Source: Fictibacillus solisalsi
Lineage (GTDB): Bacteria > Bacillota > Bacilli > Bacillales > Fictibacillaceae
Direction of reading: 5' to 3'
Assembly (NCBI RefSeq): GCF_900103485.1
Contig: NZ_FNHW01000002.1
Location: 186,001 to 250,000 of the forward strand
DNA length: 64,000 nucleotides
Each line of letters opens with the position of its first letter. Positions within the stretch are counted from its first letter, which is position 1. The notes beneath the pieces were generated by a model. The model worked only from the letters and a program-made list of their open reading frames with translations, was not told where the DNA came from and ran no database searches. Both the position numbers and the translations under genes were made by a program. Of this stretch, positions 52,015 to 61,136 are shown piece after piece.

Positions 52015-52051
52015 CAAAAAAGGAAAGCCCGTGGGCTTTCCCTTTTTTTTT
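52015..52051. terminator. Bidirectional terminator
   Basis: GGAAAGCCC pairs with GGGCTTTCC around GT; A-run and T-run on both sides. It ends the exporter operon and the citM gene. Confidence 0.88.
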
Positions 52052-52059
52052 GCATCCTA

Positions 52060-53358
52060 TTAAAATGGTATGATCGACAGCCCGACGGCGACCAGAATCA
52101 TCACAAGGGTGGAGCCGCAAGCCCATTTCAGGAAGCCGCGCTGCAAATCTCCAAAGTCTTCGCCGACCATTCCCACTAGTAAATAGGTGGATGGAACGAG
52201 CGGGCTCAACAGGTGGACAGGCAAGCCCATCAGGGAAGCTCGTCCGATCATGGCCGGGTCGATGCCATATCCGGCAGCAGCCTTGGCAAGGAGCGGGAGC
52301 ACTCCGTAGTAAAACGCGTCATTGGACATAAAGAAGGTAAATGGTGCACTGATGATGGCGGTAATGATCGCAAAGTGTGATCCAAGGCCATCAGGAATAT
52401 GAGTAATCATGGAACTGGCCATCGCATCGACCATTTTCGTTCCTGTCAAAATTCCTGTGAAAATTCCAGCTGCGAACACCATCGTAACAACAGACAATGC
52501 ATTATCCGCATAGTGTGCTACACGTTCTTTCTGGTCTTTTAGCTTAGGATAGTTCAGAGTGATGGCGATTGCAAAACCAACCATAAACAGCACAGTCGTT
52601 GGCAATAGTTCTTTAATCAAGGCAACCAGCAACAGAATGGTTAGCGCATAGTTGATTACAATAAGTTTCGGGCGTTTAAGCGCAAGGACCTCTGGGTCAA
52701 TCGTTGCCGCCTGCATGGCCATCGTGCTGTAGTCAATCTCTGCCACACCAATTCGTTTCCGTTCTTTCTTACCAAGGACATAGGACATGAACAGCACAAA
52801 GATGACGCCGCCGATCATGGAAGGAATGACCGGAGTAAAAATGTCGGACATTTCCAGCTTCAGAGCGGTCATGGCTCTGGCGGTCGGTCCGCCCCAGGGA
52901 AGCAGATTCATAACGCCGGAAGCAGATACGGCAATACCCGCCAAAACGAGAGGTCGCATGCCAATTCGCTTATACAGCGGAAGCATGGCGGAAATCGTAA
53001 TCATATAGGTGGTAGTTCCGTCACCGTCAAGGGAAATCAGGAGAGCAAGAACCGCGGTACCGATCGCAATCTTTACCGGATCGCCTTTGGCAATTTTTAA
53101 AATGCGTGAGATGATTGGATCAAATACGCCGGCATCGATCATAATGCCGAAGAAGAGAATGGCAAACAAAATCATGATTCCTGTAGGAGCTACATCTTTT
53201 ATTCCTTGAAGAGCCATCGGTCCAATGTCTTTACCGAAACCGCCAATCAATGCAAAAATAACTGGGATCACCATCAGGGCGATCATGGCAGATAAACGTT
53301 TTGTCATAATTAAAAACATGAAAGTCAGGATTAATAAGAAACCTAATAATGCGAGCAC
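52060..53358 (-). CDS. citM: Citrate-metal symporter, CitMHS family
   Basis: A 432-residue transporter with about 12 hydrophobic helices. LALLGFLLILTFMFLIMTKRLSAMIALM at the N-terminus, DGDGTTTYMITISAMLPLYKRIGMRPLVLAGIA and TFFMSNDAFYYGVLPLLAKAAAGYGIDP are CitMHS family regions. Such proteins carry citrate bound to Mg2+ or Ca2+ with protons. The GTG at 53358 is preferred; AGAGGTG lies before it. A cre site and the adjacent citST genes fit the B. subtilis mode of control: induction by citrate and repression by CcpA. Confidence 0.9.
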   Translation of the reverse strand: MLALLGFLLILTFMFLIMTKRLSAMIALMVIPVIFALIGGFGKDIGPMALQGIKDVAPTGIMILFAILFFGIMIDAGVFDPIISRILKIAKGDPVKIAIGTAVLALLISLDGDGTTTYMITISAMLPLYKRIGMRPLVLAGIAVSASGVMNLLPWGGPTARAMTALKLEMSDIFTPVIPSMIGGVIFVLFMSYVLGKKERKRIGVAEIDYSTMAMQAATIDPEVLALKRPKLIVINYALTILLLVALIKELLPTTVLFMVGFAIAITLNYPKLKDQKERVAHYADNALSVVTMVFAAGIFTGILTGTKMVDAMASSMITHIPDGLGSHFAIITAIISAPFTFFMSNDAFYYGVLPLLAKAAAGYGIDPAMIGRASLMGLPVHLLSPLVPSTYLLVGMVGEDFGDLQRGFLKWACGSTLVMILVAVGLSIIPF

Positions 53359-53410
53359 GGTCTTCACCTCTTTCGTAAACTAACCACAGTGTAAACGAAA
53401 TTTTCTGACA

Positions 53411-53424
53411 TGAAAACGTTTACA
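53411..53424. promoter_or_regulatory. cre site (CcpA binding) in front of citM
   Basis: TGAAAACGTTTACA agrees at every position with the cre consensus TGWAANCGNTNWCA. It lies about 53 bases before the citM start, so carbon catabolite repression of citrate uptake is expected. Confidence 0.8.
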
Positions 53425-53481
53425 AAATAAAGTTATTAACGTACTTTAGTGTCATTTTGTACATTAAGTTCATGAAGGAGG

Positions 53482-53513
53482 ATAAGAAAGAGGTGGCTGC
53501 TGTTCTGCCACCC
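53482..53513 (-). terminator. Terminator of the citST operon
   Basis: On the minus strand GGTGGC pairs with GCCACC and is followed by TCTTTCTT, directly after the citT stop. Confidence 0.7.
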
Positions 53514-53514
53514 T

Positions 53515-54198
53515 TTATACGGGGTAATATTTCTTTTCAGGGCGGCCAACGATGCCGTAGACGACTTCTGTCCTAAGCTCATTGACCGACGACATGTATT
53601 CCAGGTAACGCCGTGCGGTAATTCTTGAGGCGCCTATGGCATTTCCGACTTCCTCGGCAGACATGCCCTGTTGTTGGGACTCCAGAACGGCTTTCACTTT
53701 TTTAAGAGTAATTTCATCGATTCCTTTCGGGTAGGCGGTTCCTTTTTTGCTCTGTTCCTGTTTGGATTTTTTGAAAATCTGGTCCACAATATCCTGGTTT
53801 ACTGGACCGTTTACTGACAGAAGTGCATGCTTTTTGATAAAGCTCTGAATCACTTCTTCAAAGCGTTCCTGAGTGACAGGCTTGATTAAATAATTGTCCA
53901 CTCCATAACCGAGCGCTTTCTCAAGGATTTCTTTGTCGGTGGCAGCGGTAATCATAATAATGGTGATTCCCTGAAAACGTTCGCGGATAAGAGGAAGTAG
54001 CTCCGATCCCAGCATATCCGGCAAATAGACATCAAGTAAAAGTAAATCAGGATTTGTGTCCTTCAGCAATTGAAGGGTGTTTTCTCCGGTCAGCGCCTTT
54101 CCCACAACACGAATTTCGCTGAACTTTTGTAAAAACTTTTCATGAATACCGGCAATTCGAAAATCATCTTCTGCGATGGCTGCCTTGATCAATTTCAT
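53515..54198 (-). CDS. citT: CitB-family response regulator CitT-like
   Basis: A 227-residue regulator. The receiver domain has acidic pocket residues Glu10/Asp11/Asp12, phosphorylation site Asp56 (LLLLDVYLPDM) and Lys near 107 (NYLIKPV). The C-terminal helix-turn-helix is LESQQQGMSAEEVGNAIGASRITARRYLEYM. Length and neighbours match B. subtilis CitT, the activator of citM. The start overlaps the end of the kinase gene. Confidence 0.9.
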   Translation of the reverse strand: MKLIKAAIAEDDFRIAGIHEKFLQKFSEIRVVGKALTGENTLQLLKDTNPDLLLLDVYLPDMLGSELLPLIRERFQGITIIMITAATDKEILEKALGYGVDNYLIKPVTQERFEEVIQSFIKKHALLSVNGPVNQDIVDQIFKKSKQEQSKKGTAYPKGIDEITLKKVKAVLESQQQGMSAEEVGNAIGASRITARRYLEYMSSVNELRTEVVYGIVGRPEKKYYPV

Positions 54199-55793
54199 CA
54201 GCTCCCCTGGTTGTTCTTTGGAAGGTACACTGTAAATATTGTGCCACTTTCCGGTTGGCTGTGTACCTCGATAATCCCGTTCAATTCTTTTACTGCTTTA
54301 TCGGCGTTCGCGAGTCCAAATCCCCGCGGGTTGCTTCCTGTTTTCGAGGTATAGCCCCGGTTAAAAAGCTGAGGGATATCCTTTTCTTTGATGCCTGTGC
54401 CATTATCTTCAACCTCAAAAATGATATCGCTGCCAATATCGGTGACAAACAGCTTTACGCTTGGAGATTCCAACCCAGACACAGCGTCAAAGGCATTATC
54501 AATAATGTTTCCGAGGATGATAATCAGTTTGGACAGTTTGATATGCTGCGGCAGCACTTCCAATGTACTGTCTGTAGCGATTTCGAACTGGATCTTCTTT
54601 TCGGACGCTTTTCCGAGTTTACCCAAAAGAATGGCTTGTACTTTTGTATCTTGTATTTGCCTGAATACGACGGAATGCTGCAGCTGAAGAAGCTGGGTTT
54701 CATTTTTGATCATATCAATCGCCTCTTCATATTCGCCGAGCTGAAGAAGGCCATACAAAACATAAAGCTTATTCGTATATTCATGGGTTTGTGAACGCAG
54801 GTCATCAGAATACTGTTTTACTTCAGAAAGCGTATTGAGCATTTGTTCGATCTCGGTTTTGTCACGGAAAGAAGCTACAACCCCAGTAATTTCACCGCTT
54901 CTATTTCGGAGCGGCGTACAGTTCACGATCACTGTCTGGCCTTTCCAGTACATTTCCTTGTCAGGCTCCGGGTTGCCGCGCTTCATGACTTCATAAAGAT
55001 ATTCCGACGGAAAAAGCCCATCCACTTTCATGTTTCGTACAGAACCTTCAATGTTAAGAAGCCTCTTTGCCGGCTGGTTCATGTTGGTGATTCGCCCATC
55101 CTTTTTAATGGCGAGAATCCCTTCTTTTACCGAATGGTAGACCGCATTTTTTTCCTTGTAGAGAGCGGCAATCTCATAAGGCTCCAGCCCCATTGTATCT
55201 TTTCGGATGTCTCGGGATAACACGTAGCTCCCAATAATCGAAACGATGAGTGCAAGAAAGGACACGACCAGTCCTTTTTGCAGATTATTCGTAATCTGTT
55301 CGTTGATATCCTCCAATAAAAATCCTACCGATACAAGGCCAATAATCTCGCCTTGTTTGTTATATATCGGAGCTTTTCCCCTTAATGAAGGTCCAAGAGA
55401 ACCTTTTGCTTTTGAAACGTAATATTTTCCCTTTAGCGCTCTGTTATTGTCGCCGCCCCTCATTTTCTTGCCGATCTCGGAGGGCACGGGATGGGAATAC
55501 CGGATACCTTGCCGGTTTCCTACAACAATAAATTCCGCACCGGTCGATTTCCGGATTTTTTCTGCAAGGGGCTGTATCATTTTGGCCGGGTCATCTGAAT
55601 CGAATGCCTCAATGACCGAGGGCATGAAGGAAATGGATTTTGCGAGTTCAAGGGCAAGCCTTCCCTTATTTTCTTCAATCTGATTGCTTTCTTTATAACT
55701 AAAATAGCCGGTCAGCAGGACGATCAAAAAGAATCCAAATAAGAGCACCAGCCCGAGAATTTTAATTTGCAGCGATAACTTTACGGCTTTCAG
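54198..55793 (-). CDS. citS: Citrate sensor histidine kinase CitS-like, probable CTG start
   Basis: A membrane sensor kinase of the CitA/DcuS type: N-terminal helix, extracytoplasmic PAS-like sensor (about 45-180), second helix (about 185-205), cytoplasmic PAS (about 225-320), a SpoOB-type H-box (SQTHEYTNKLYVLYGLLQL) and HATPase (ELNGIIEVHS, EDNGTGIKEKDIPQLFNRGYTSK). Without an earlier start the first codon would be GTG 55748, inside the first helix and with no ribosome site. An in-frame CTG at 55793 lies 7 bases after AAGGAGGA and adds LKAVKLSLQIKILGL, giving the usual basic N-terminus. No ATG, GTG or TTG lies between. I therefore start at CTG (531 residues). Confidence 0.8.
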   Translation of the reverse strand: MKAVKLSLQIKILGLVLLFGFFLIVLLTGYFSYKESNQIEENKGRLALELAKSISFMPSVIEAFDSDDPAKMIQPLAEKIRKSTGAEFIVVGNRQGIRYSHPVPSEIGKKMRGGDNNRALKGKYYVSKAKGSLGPSLRGKAPIYNKQGEIIGLVSVGFLLEDINEQITNNLQKGLVVSFLALIVSIIGSYVLSRDIRKDTMGLEPYEIAALYKEKNAVYHSVKEGILAIKKDGRITNMNQPAKRLLNIEGSVRNMKVDGLFPSEYLYEVMKRGNPEPDKEMYWKGQTVIVNCTPLRNRSGEITGVVASFRDKTEIEQMLNTLSEVKQYSDDLRSQTHEYTNKLYVLYGLLQLGEYEEAIDMIKNETQLLQLQHSVVFRQIQDTKVQAILLGKLGKASEKKIQFEIATDSTLEVLPQHIKLSKLIIILGNIIDNAFDAVSGLESPSVKLFVTDIGSDIIFEVEDNGTGIKEKDIPQLFNRGYTSKTGSNPRGFGLANADKAVKELNGIIEVHSQPESGTIFTVYLPKNNQGS

Positions 55794-55983
55794 GCGGCAT
55801 TCCTCCTTTGCATCTTTTACTATTACTATACGCCAACAGTCTTGCTGTCATCAAATGGAGTATTGAAGGGAAGTATGACTGCATGAAGCGGGTACGGGTA
55901 CTGCATTACCCGGGGATGGTGGATTTACCGGAAGATTGCATATTGTGTAAAACAGGTGAGCCATCATAATCAGTACACATTAG

Positions 55984-56016
55984 AAAACCCGGCTCTCCTT
56001 AAAGAGCCGGGTTTTA
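55984..56016. terminator. Terminator of glnS
   Basis: AAAACCCGGCTCT pairs with AGAGCCGGGTTTT around a short loop. On the minus strand a T-rich end follows. Confidence 0.85.
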
Positions 56017-56019
56017 AGA

Positions 56020-57678
56020 TTACAGCTTAAATGAACTTTTCAGGGAAACGATACGGTTAAACACAAGCTTCTCGCTGTTCGTATGCTTAGGATCCACATT
56101 GAAATAGCCGTGGCGGAAGAACTGGAATTTGTCCTGTGGTTTGGCGTCTTTCATGTTTGGTTCGATAAAGCCTTGTTGGATGGTTAACGAATCTTCATTG
56201 ACAAAATCGATGAACGTTTTGTCTTCACTTTCGTCAGCTGCCTTAAGGTCCTCATCACGAATCAATGGCTCATATAGACGGAACTCGGCAGGAAGAGCTT
56301 GTGTGGCTTCTACCCAATGCAGCGTTCCTTTAACTTTACGGCCAGTAAATCCAGTGCCGCTCTTCGTTTCCGGATCGTACGTGCAGCGCAGCTCCACCAC
56401 TTCACCGTTTTCGTCCTTGATCACTTCTTCGCATTTAATGAAGTAAGCATGCTTCAAACGTACTTCATTGCCTGGGAAAAGGCGGAAATATTTCTTTGGC
56501 GGGTTCTCCATAAAGTCCTCGCGCTCCACGTAAATCTCACGGGAGAACGGAATTTGGCGAGTTCCCATCTCAGGGTTTTCCGGATTGATCTCCGCATCAA
56601 GCATTTCAACCTGTCCTTCCGGATAGTTGGTGATGACGACTTTTAGCGGATCCAGTACGCCCATGGTACGTGGTGCTTTCAACTTTAAATCTTCGCGTAC
56701 AAAGTGTTCAAGCATGGCCTCATCTACTGCACCGGAGCCTTTCGAAACGCCTGTTGCTTGCACGAACTCACGAATCGCTTCAGGAGTATAACCCTTGCGG
56801 CGCAGTCCGGAAATGGTCGGCATGCGGGGATCATCCCAACCGTCCACATAACCTTCCTCAACCAGCTGTTTCAGTTTTCGTTTACTCATTACTGTATTTT
56901 CAATGTTCAAACGGCCGAACTCGATTTGCTGAGGCTTGCTTGACATTTCACACTCTTCTACAACCCAGTTATACAGCGGGCGCTGTTCTTCAAACTCGGT
57001 CGTACAAAGAGAATGCGTCACCCCTTCAATTGCATCTTCAATCGGATGGGCGAATGCATACATCGGGTAAATGCACCACTTGTCCCCTGTATTATGATGA
57101 GTGGCATGGGATACACGGTAGATAACAGGGTCCCTCATATTGATGTTGCCCGACGACATATCTATCTTGGCGCGGAGCACCTTTTCACCGTTTTGGAATT
57201 CACCCTTGCGCATGCGATCGAACAGGTCAAGGTTTTCTTCGACTGCACGGTTGCGGTACGGACTGTCTTTTCCAGGTTCAGTCAATGTGCCGCGGTATTC
57301 TCGGATTTCCTCGATGGAAAGGTCATCCACATATGCTTTTCCTTTTTTAATTAATCGGACGGCGCGGTTGTACATTTCCTCGAAATAATCGGAGGCATAG
57401 CGGAGGTTCTCCCATTCGTAGCCGAGCCATGTGACGTCGTTTTTAATGGAGTCCACATACTCCTGGTCTTCTTTTAAAGGGTTTGTATCGTCAAAACGAA
57501 GGTTGGTTTGTCCGTTGAACTCATCTGCGATTCCAAAATTGATTACAATGGATTTGGCGTGCCCGATATGCAGGTAGCCGTTCGGTTCCGGAGGGAATCG
57601 GGTAACAACGGTATCGCGTTTTCCGGACTCCAGATCCTCTTTAATGATGCTTCTTATAAAATTAGAGTTTTCTTCCAT
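56020..57678 (-). CDS. glnS: Glutaminyl-tRNA synthetase
   Basis: A 552-residue class I synthetase that charges tRNA-Gln directly. Seen: [16 protein letters not shown] (HIGH at 37-40), VMSKRKL (KMSKS-type loop at 263-267), the GlnRS segment [23 protein letters not shown], and the C-terminal anticodon-binding beta-barrels (about 340-552). Most Bacilli lack GlnRS and make Gln-tRNA through GluRS and GatCAB, so its presence is unusual and suggests old transfer from other bacteria. No T-box leader is apparent upstream. It is monocistronic. Confidence 0.93.
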   Translation of the reverse strand: MEENSNFIRSIIKEDLESGKRDTVVTRFPPEPNGYLHIGHAKSIVINFGIADEFNGQTNLRFDDTNPLKEDQEYVDSIKNDVTWLGYEWENLRYASDYFEEMYNRAVRLIKKGKAYVDDLSIEEIREYRGTLTEPGKDSPYRNRAVEENLDLFDRMRKGEFQNGEKVLRAKIDMSSGNINMRDPVIYRVSHATHHNTGDKWCIYPMYAFAHPIEDAIEGVTHSLCTTEFEEQRPLYNWVVEECEMSSKPQQIEFGRLNIENTVMSKRKLKQLVEEGYVDGWDDPRMPTISGLRRKGYTPEAIREFVQATGVSKGSGAVDEAMLEHFVREDLKLKAPRTMGVLDPLKVVITNYPEGQVEMLDAEINPENPEMGTRQIPFSREIYVEREDFMENPPKKYFRLFPGNEVRLKHAYFIKCEEVIKDENGEVVELRCTYDPETKSGTGFTGRKVKGTLHWVEATQALPAEFRLYEPLIRDEDLKAADESEDKTFIDFVNEDSLTIQQGFIEPNMKDAKPQDKFQFFRHGYFNVDPKHTNSEKLVFNRIVSLKSSFKL

Positions 57679-57899
57679 CCCGTATCAGCCTTTCTATTAA
57701 CATTTCTATCCGTACATTATATCACTCACAGCAAGGAAACAAAATTCCCCTTGGTTACCTTAGCTATTATAAACAAAAAAACAGTTTAACTCCTCATCCA
57801 TTCTATGTTTTTTTATAATTTTTGAAAAAACTTTAAGTGAAAGCAGGAAAAATGAAATGGAAGAAATACGCTAGACGGTACATATAGAATGAGGTAAAA

Positions 57900-57943
57900 T
57901 ATTTTCAGAATATTGATTTTATTTACAATATTTAAATATTGTA
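57900..57943 (+). promoter_or_regulatory. CodY box and 20-bp palindrome over the liv promoter
   Basis: TATTTTCAGAATATT (57900-57914) matches the CodY consensus AATTTTCWGAAAATT at 13 of 15 positions. It touches the likely -35 box TTGATT (57913-57918); with an 18-base spacer the -10 box would be TATTGT (57937-57942). A perfect palindrome TACAATATTTAAATATTGTA fills 57924-57943, across the spacer and -10 box. CodY repression when branched-chain amino acids and GTP are high fits the transporter; the palindrome suggests a second regulator. Confidence 0.7.
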
Positions 57944-57983
57944 GAGGGTGTTCTTTTTTATAAAAAAAGAGGGGGATGGAAAC

Positions 57984-59156
57984 ATGAAGAAGAGGAAATT
58001 GGCAGGTATCTTACTTTCTCTATCATTATCCGCAGGAGTGATGGCGGGCTGCGGTGCGGCATCGACAGGAGGTTCTGGGGGCAAGGAGACTATCAAAGTA
58101 GGAGCCAACCTTGAACTATCAGGTGGCGTAGCGTCCTATGGACAGTCGATTGCCGAAGGGCTTCAGCTTGGATTGGACGAGCTGAACAAAAAGGGAATTG
58201 ACGGAAAGAAAATTAAACTGGTCAAAGTAGATAATAAATCAGAAGCTGCAGAAGCAACAAGCGGATCGCTTAAACTCGTCAGCCAGGATAAGGTGGCGGC
58301 TGTGATCGGGGCTGCGACCAGCACCAATACACTTGCACAGGTGCAAATTGCCCAGGGCAACAAAGTACCTTTAATCACACCGACAGGAACGAACCCGGAA
58401 ATTACAAATAAAGGCGGCAAGGTTAATGATTATGTCTTCCGGACTTGCTTTATTGATCCGTTCCAGGGAACAGTGGCTGCAAACTTTGCGACAGACAAGC
58501 TGAAAACGAAAAAAGCGGCTGTCTTTATTGACAGTGCGAGCGACTATTCCAAGGGGCTTGCGTCCGCGTTCAAATCTGCTTATAAGAAAAATGGCGGATC
58601 CATTGTGGCCGAGGAAGCCTATGTGGCAAAAGATACTGATTTCCGTGCTACGCTTACACGTCTGAAAGCAGCCAAGCCAGATTTCATCTTCCTGCCTGGC
58701 TATTATGAAGAAGTCGGCTTGATCATCAAGCAAGCGCGTGAAATCGGCATTGAGGCTCCGTTCATGGGCGGAGATGGCTGGGATTCTCCGAAACTTGTAG
58801 AAATTGCCGGTCCAAAAGCGCTGAACAATACGTATATCACCAACCACTATTCTTCAGGAGATCCGGATAAGAAGATCCAGGATTTCGTCAGTGCTTATAA
58901 GAAAAAATACAAAGGGAAATCACCGGATGCCTTTAGTGCATTAGGTTATGATACGGCATATTACCTAGCGGACGCCATTAAGCGTTCTGGTGATGCAAGC
59001 CCTGAAAAAATCGCAAAAGCACTGGCCAAAACAAAAGACCTGTCTCTTGTTTCCGGAAAACTGACGCTGGATAAAAACCACGATCCGATCAAATCGGCAT
59101 CCATTCTTGAGTACAAAGACGGCAAGCAGGAGTTTAATACAAAAATCAATCCATAA
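57984..59156 (+). CDS. livJ: Branched-chain amino-acid ABC transporter substrate-binding lipoprotein
   Basis: A 390-residue lipoprotein: signal peptide with lipobox VMAGCGAA (Cys near residue 23), then a Leu/Ile/Val-binding type-I fold (IKVGANLELSGGVASYGQSIAEGLQLGLDELN; VAAVIGAATSTNTLAQVQIAQGNKVPLITPTGTNPEI). It should bind Leu, Ile or Val outside the membrane. ATG 57984 has GAGGGGGA upstream. First gene of livJHMGF. Confidence 0.9.
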   Translation: MKKRKLAGILLSLSLSAGVMAGCGAASTGGSGGKETIKVGANLELSGGVASYGQSIAEGLQLGLDELNKKGIDGKKIKLVKVDNKSEAAEATSGSLKLVSQDKVAAVIGAATSTNTLAQVQIAQGNKVPLITPTGTNPEITNKGGKVNDYVFRTCFIDPFQGTVAANFATDKLKTKKAAVFIDSASDYSKGLASAFKSAYKKNGGSIVAEEAYVAKDTDFRATLTRLKAAKPDFIFLPGYYEEVGLIIKQAREIGIEAPFMGGDGWDSPKLVEIAGPKALNNTYITNHYSSGDPDKKIQDFVSAYKKKYKGKSPDAFSALGYDTAYYLADAIKRSGDASPEKIAKALAKTKDLSLVSGKLTLDKNHDPIKSASILEYKDGKQEFNTKINP

Positions 59157-59167
59157 GAGCAAGTTGG

Positions 59168-59191
59168 AATAGGGGGCTCCGTCCCCCTATT
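59168..59191 (+). terminator. Intra-operon hairpin after the binding-protein gene
   Basis: AATAGGGGG pairs with CCCCCTATT around CTCCGT; only a weak T-tail follows. It probably raises binding-protein mRNA over the membrane subunits. Confidence 0.65.
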
Positions 59192-59270
59192 CTCCGTTTT
59201 AAGCTTTTATTCAATAAAGTGCTGCAAGTGTGCAGTGCGAAAAAATATGATTTCTCAAGGAGAGACTGAG

Positions 59271-60149
59271 ATGGAATTGATTCAACAGCTGGTGAACGGA
59301 ATCTCACTTGGCAGTATTTACGCCCTGATTGCCTTGGGTTATACAATGGTTTATGGAATTGTCAAGCTTATCAATTTTGCGCACGGCGACGTGTTTATGG
59401 TTGGTTCATTTGTTGGCTTTTATTCGATTACAGTGCTGCATCTGCCATTCCTGGTTTCATTGATTCTTTCCATGGCCGCTTGCGCCGTATTTGGCGTGCT
59501 GATTGAGCGCATCGCCTACAAACCGCTGCGCAATGCGACAAGGATAGCTGCACTCATCACAGCAATCGGGGTTTCGCTCTTAATTGAATACGGATTTATC
59601 TATGTGCGCGGCGCGCAGCCGGAAGCGTATCCGGGAGATGTGCTTCCAGAGCATGCGATTCAAATTTTTGGAGCTAAGATTAACAGCCAGTCGCTTTTAA
59701 TTCTTGGTGTATCTGTTGCCCTGATGATTATTCTTCAATTTATTGTACATAAAACAAAAATCGGGAAAGCGATGCGTGCGGTATCTTTCGATGCAGAGGC
59801 TGCACGGCTGATGGGCATCAATGTGGACCGCACCATTTCCGCCACCTTTGCTATCGGATCGGCACTTGCCGGTGCTGCAGGCGTTGTTTTCGGAGTTTAC
59901 TATATTAAGATCGAGCCTCTAATGGGTGTTATTCCTGGTCTTAAAGCCTTCGTTGCAGCGGTGCTTGGAGGCATTGGCATCATTCCTGGGGCGATGGTAG
60001 GAGGATTGCTCCTTGGTGTCATTGAATCACTGGTCAGTGCTTTTGGATATTCCTTATGGCGTGACGGTGCAGCCTTTATTGTTCTTATTTTAATTCTTAT
60101 ATTTCTTCCTTCGGGACTATTTGGTAAGTACAAAAGAGAAAAGGTATAG
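59271..60149 (+). CDS. livH: Branched-chain amino-acid ABC transporter permease LivH
   Basis: A 292-residue permease with about eight helices. NGISLGSIYALIALGYTMVYGIVKLINFAHGDVFMVG and the coupling region GKAMRAVSFDAEAARLMGINVDRTI are LivH signatures. The ATG at 59271 has AAGGAGAG upstream. Confidence 0.93.
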   Translation: MELIQQLVNGISLGSIYALIALGYTMVYGIVKLINFAHGDVFMVGSFVGFYSITVLHLPFLVSLILSMAACAVFGVLIERIAYKPLRNATRIAALITAIGVSLLIEYGFIYVRGAQPEAYPGDVLPEHAIQIFGAKINSQSLLILGVSVALMIILQFIVHKTKIGKAMRAVSFDAEAARLMGINVDRTISATFAIGSALAGAAGVVFGVYYIKIEPLMGVIPGLKAFVAAVLGGIGIIPGAMVGGLLLGVIESLVSAFGYSLWRDGAAFIVLILILIFLPSGLFGKYKREKV

Positions 60150-60161
60150 GAGGGGACAGGA

Positions 60162-61136
60162 ATGGCGGTTTTTAAACAGGCAAAATTCTTTTGGTCATCG
60201 ATCGTTATCTCTCTCGTACTCTTTGCCGTTGTACAGATTTTGATAACTGGTGGGATGCTGAACCTTTTTTATGTAAATACACTTGTCTTTATTGCCATTA
60301 ATATCATGCTTGCCGTTTCGCTGCATTTGATTATTGGCATTACCGGGCAGTTTTCGATCGGACATGCGGGCTTTCTTGCGGTAGGAGCGTATGCCTCCGG
60401 AATCATTACGATGAAGCTGGAAATGCCGTTCATTTCAGCTCTGATCATCGGCGGCATTGTGGCTGCAATCGCGGGTTTCATTATCGGTTTTCCGTCCTTG
60501 AGGCTAAAGGGAGATTATCTGGCCATTGCGACCCTTGGATTCGGAGAAATTGTCCGCATCTTGTTTTTAAACTTGGATTATGTCGGCGGGGCAAGTGGAA
60601 TGCAAGTTAATCATCTGACCACATGGCCTTGGGTATTCGGCTGCATGCTTGTTGCGATCCTGGTCATTGTCAACTTCACCAACTCTACCCATGGGAGGGC
60701 GTGCATCTCCATCAGGGAGGATGAAACCGCAGCGGACGCGATGGGGATCAATACCACTTATTATAAAGTAACTGCTTTTGTGATTGGTGCTTTTTTCGCC
60801 GGTGTGGCCGGAGGATTGTATGCGCACAATTTCTATATCATTCAGCCGTCCAACTTCGGCTTCTTGAAGTCATTTGATATTTTGATATTTGTTGTGCTTG
60901 GCGGGCTGGGTTCTCTGTCAGGATCGGTCATTGCCGCCATTCTGTTAACTGTCATCTCTACATTTCTTCAGGATTATCCTGAAACGAGGATGATCATTTA
61001 CAGCCTTGTTCTGATTGTTGTAATGCTGTACCGTCCTCAAGGCTTGATGGGAACGAAAGAGATCACCTCTGTTTTCAGCAGAGGCCAGAAATTAAAAGGA
61101 GGGAAGAAGGATGGAAAAGGACAAACCGTTGCTTAA
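60162..61136 (+). CDS. livM: Branched-chain amino-acid ABC transporter permease LivM
   Basis: A 324-residue permease with about nine helices. NIMLAVSLHLIIGITGQFSIGHAGFLAVGAYASGI and RACISIREDETAADAMGINTTYYKVTAFVIGAFFAGVAGGLYA are LivM signatures. It starts 12 bases after livH with GGAGGGG; its end overlaps livG by 26 bases. Confidence 0.93.
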   Translation: MAVFKQAKFFWSSIVISLVLFAVVQILITGGMLNLFYVNTLVFIAINIMLAVSLHLIIGITGQFSIGHAGFLAVGAYASGIITMKLEMPFISALIIGGIVAAIAGFIIGFPSLRLKGDYLAIATLGFGEIVRILFLNLDYVGGASGMQVNHLTTWPWVFGCMLVAILVIVNFTNSTHGRACISIREDETAADAMGINTTYYKVTAFVIGAFFAGVAGGLYAHNFYIIQPSNFGFLKSFDILIFVVLGGLGSLSGSVIAAILLTVISTFLQDYPETRMIIYSLVLIVVMLYRPQGLMGTKEITSVFSRGQKLKGGKKDGKGQTVA

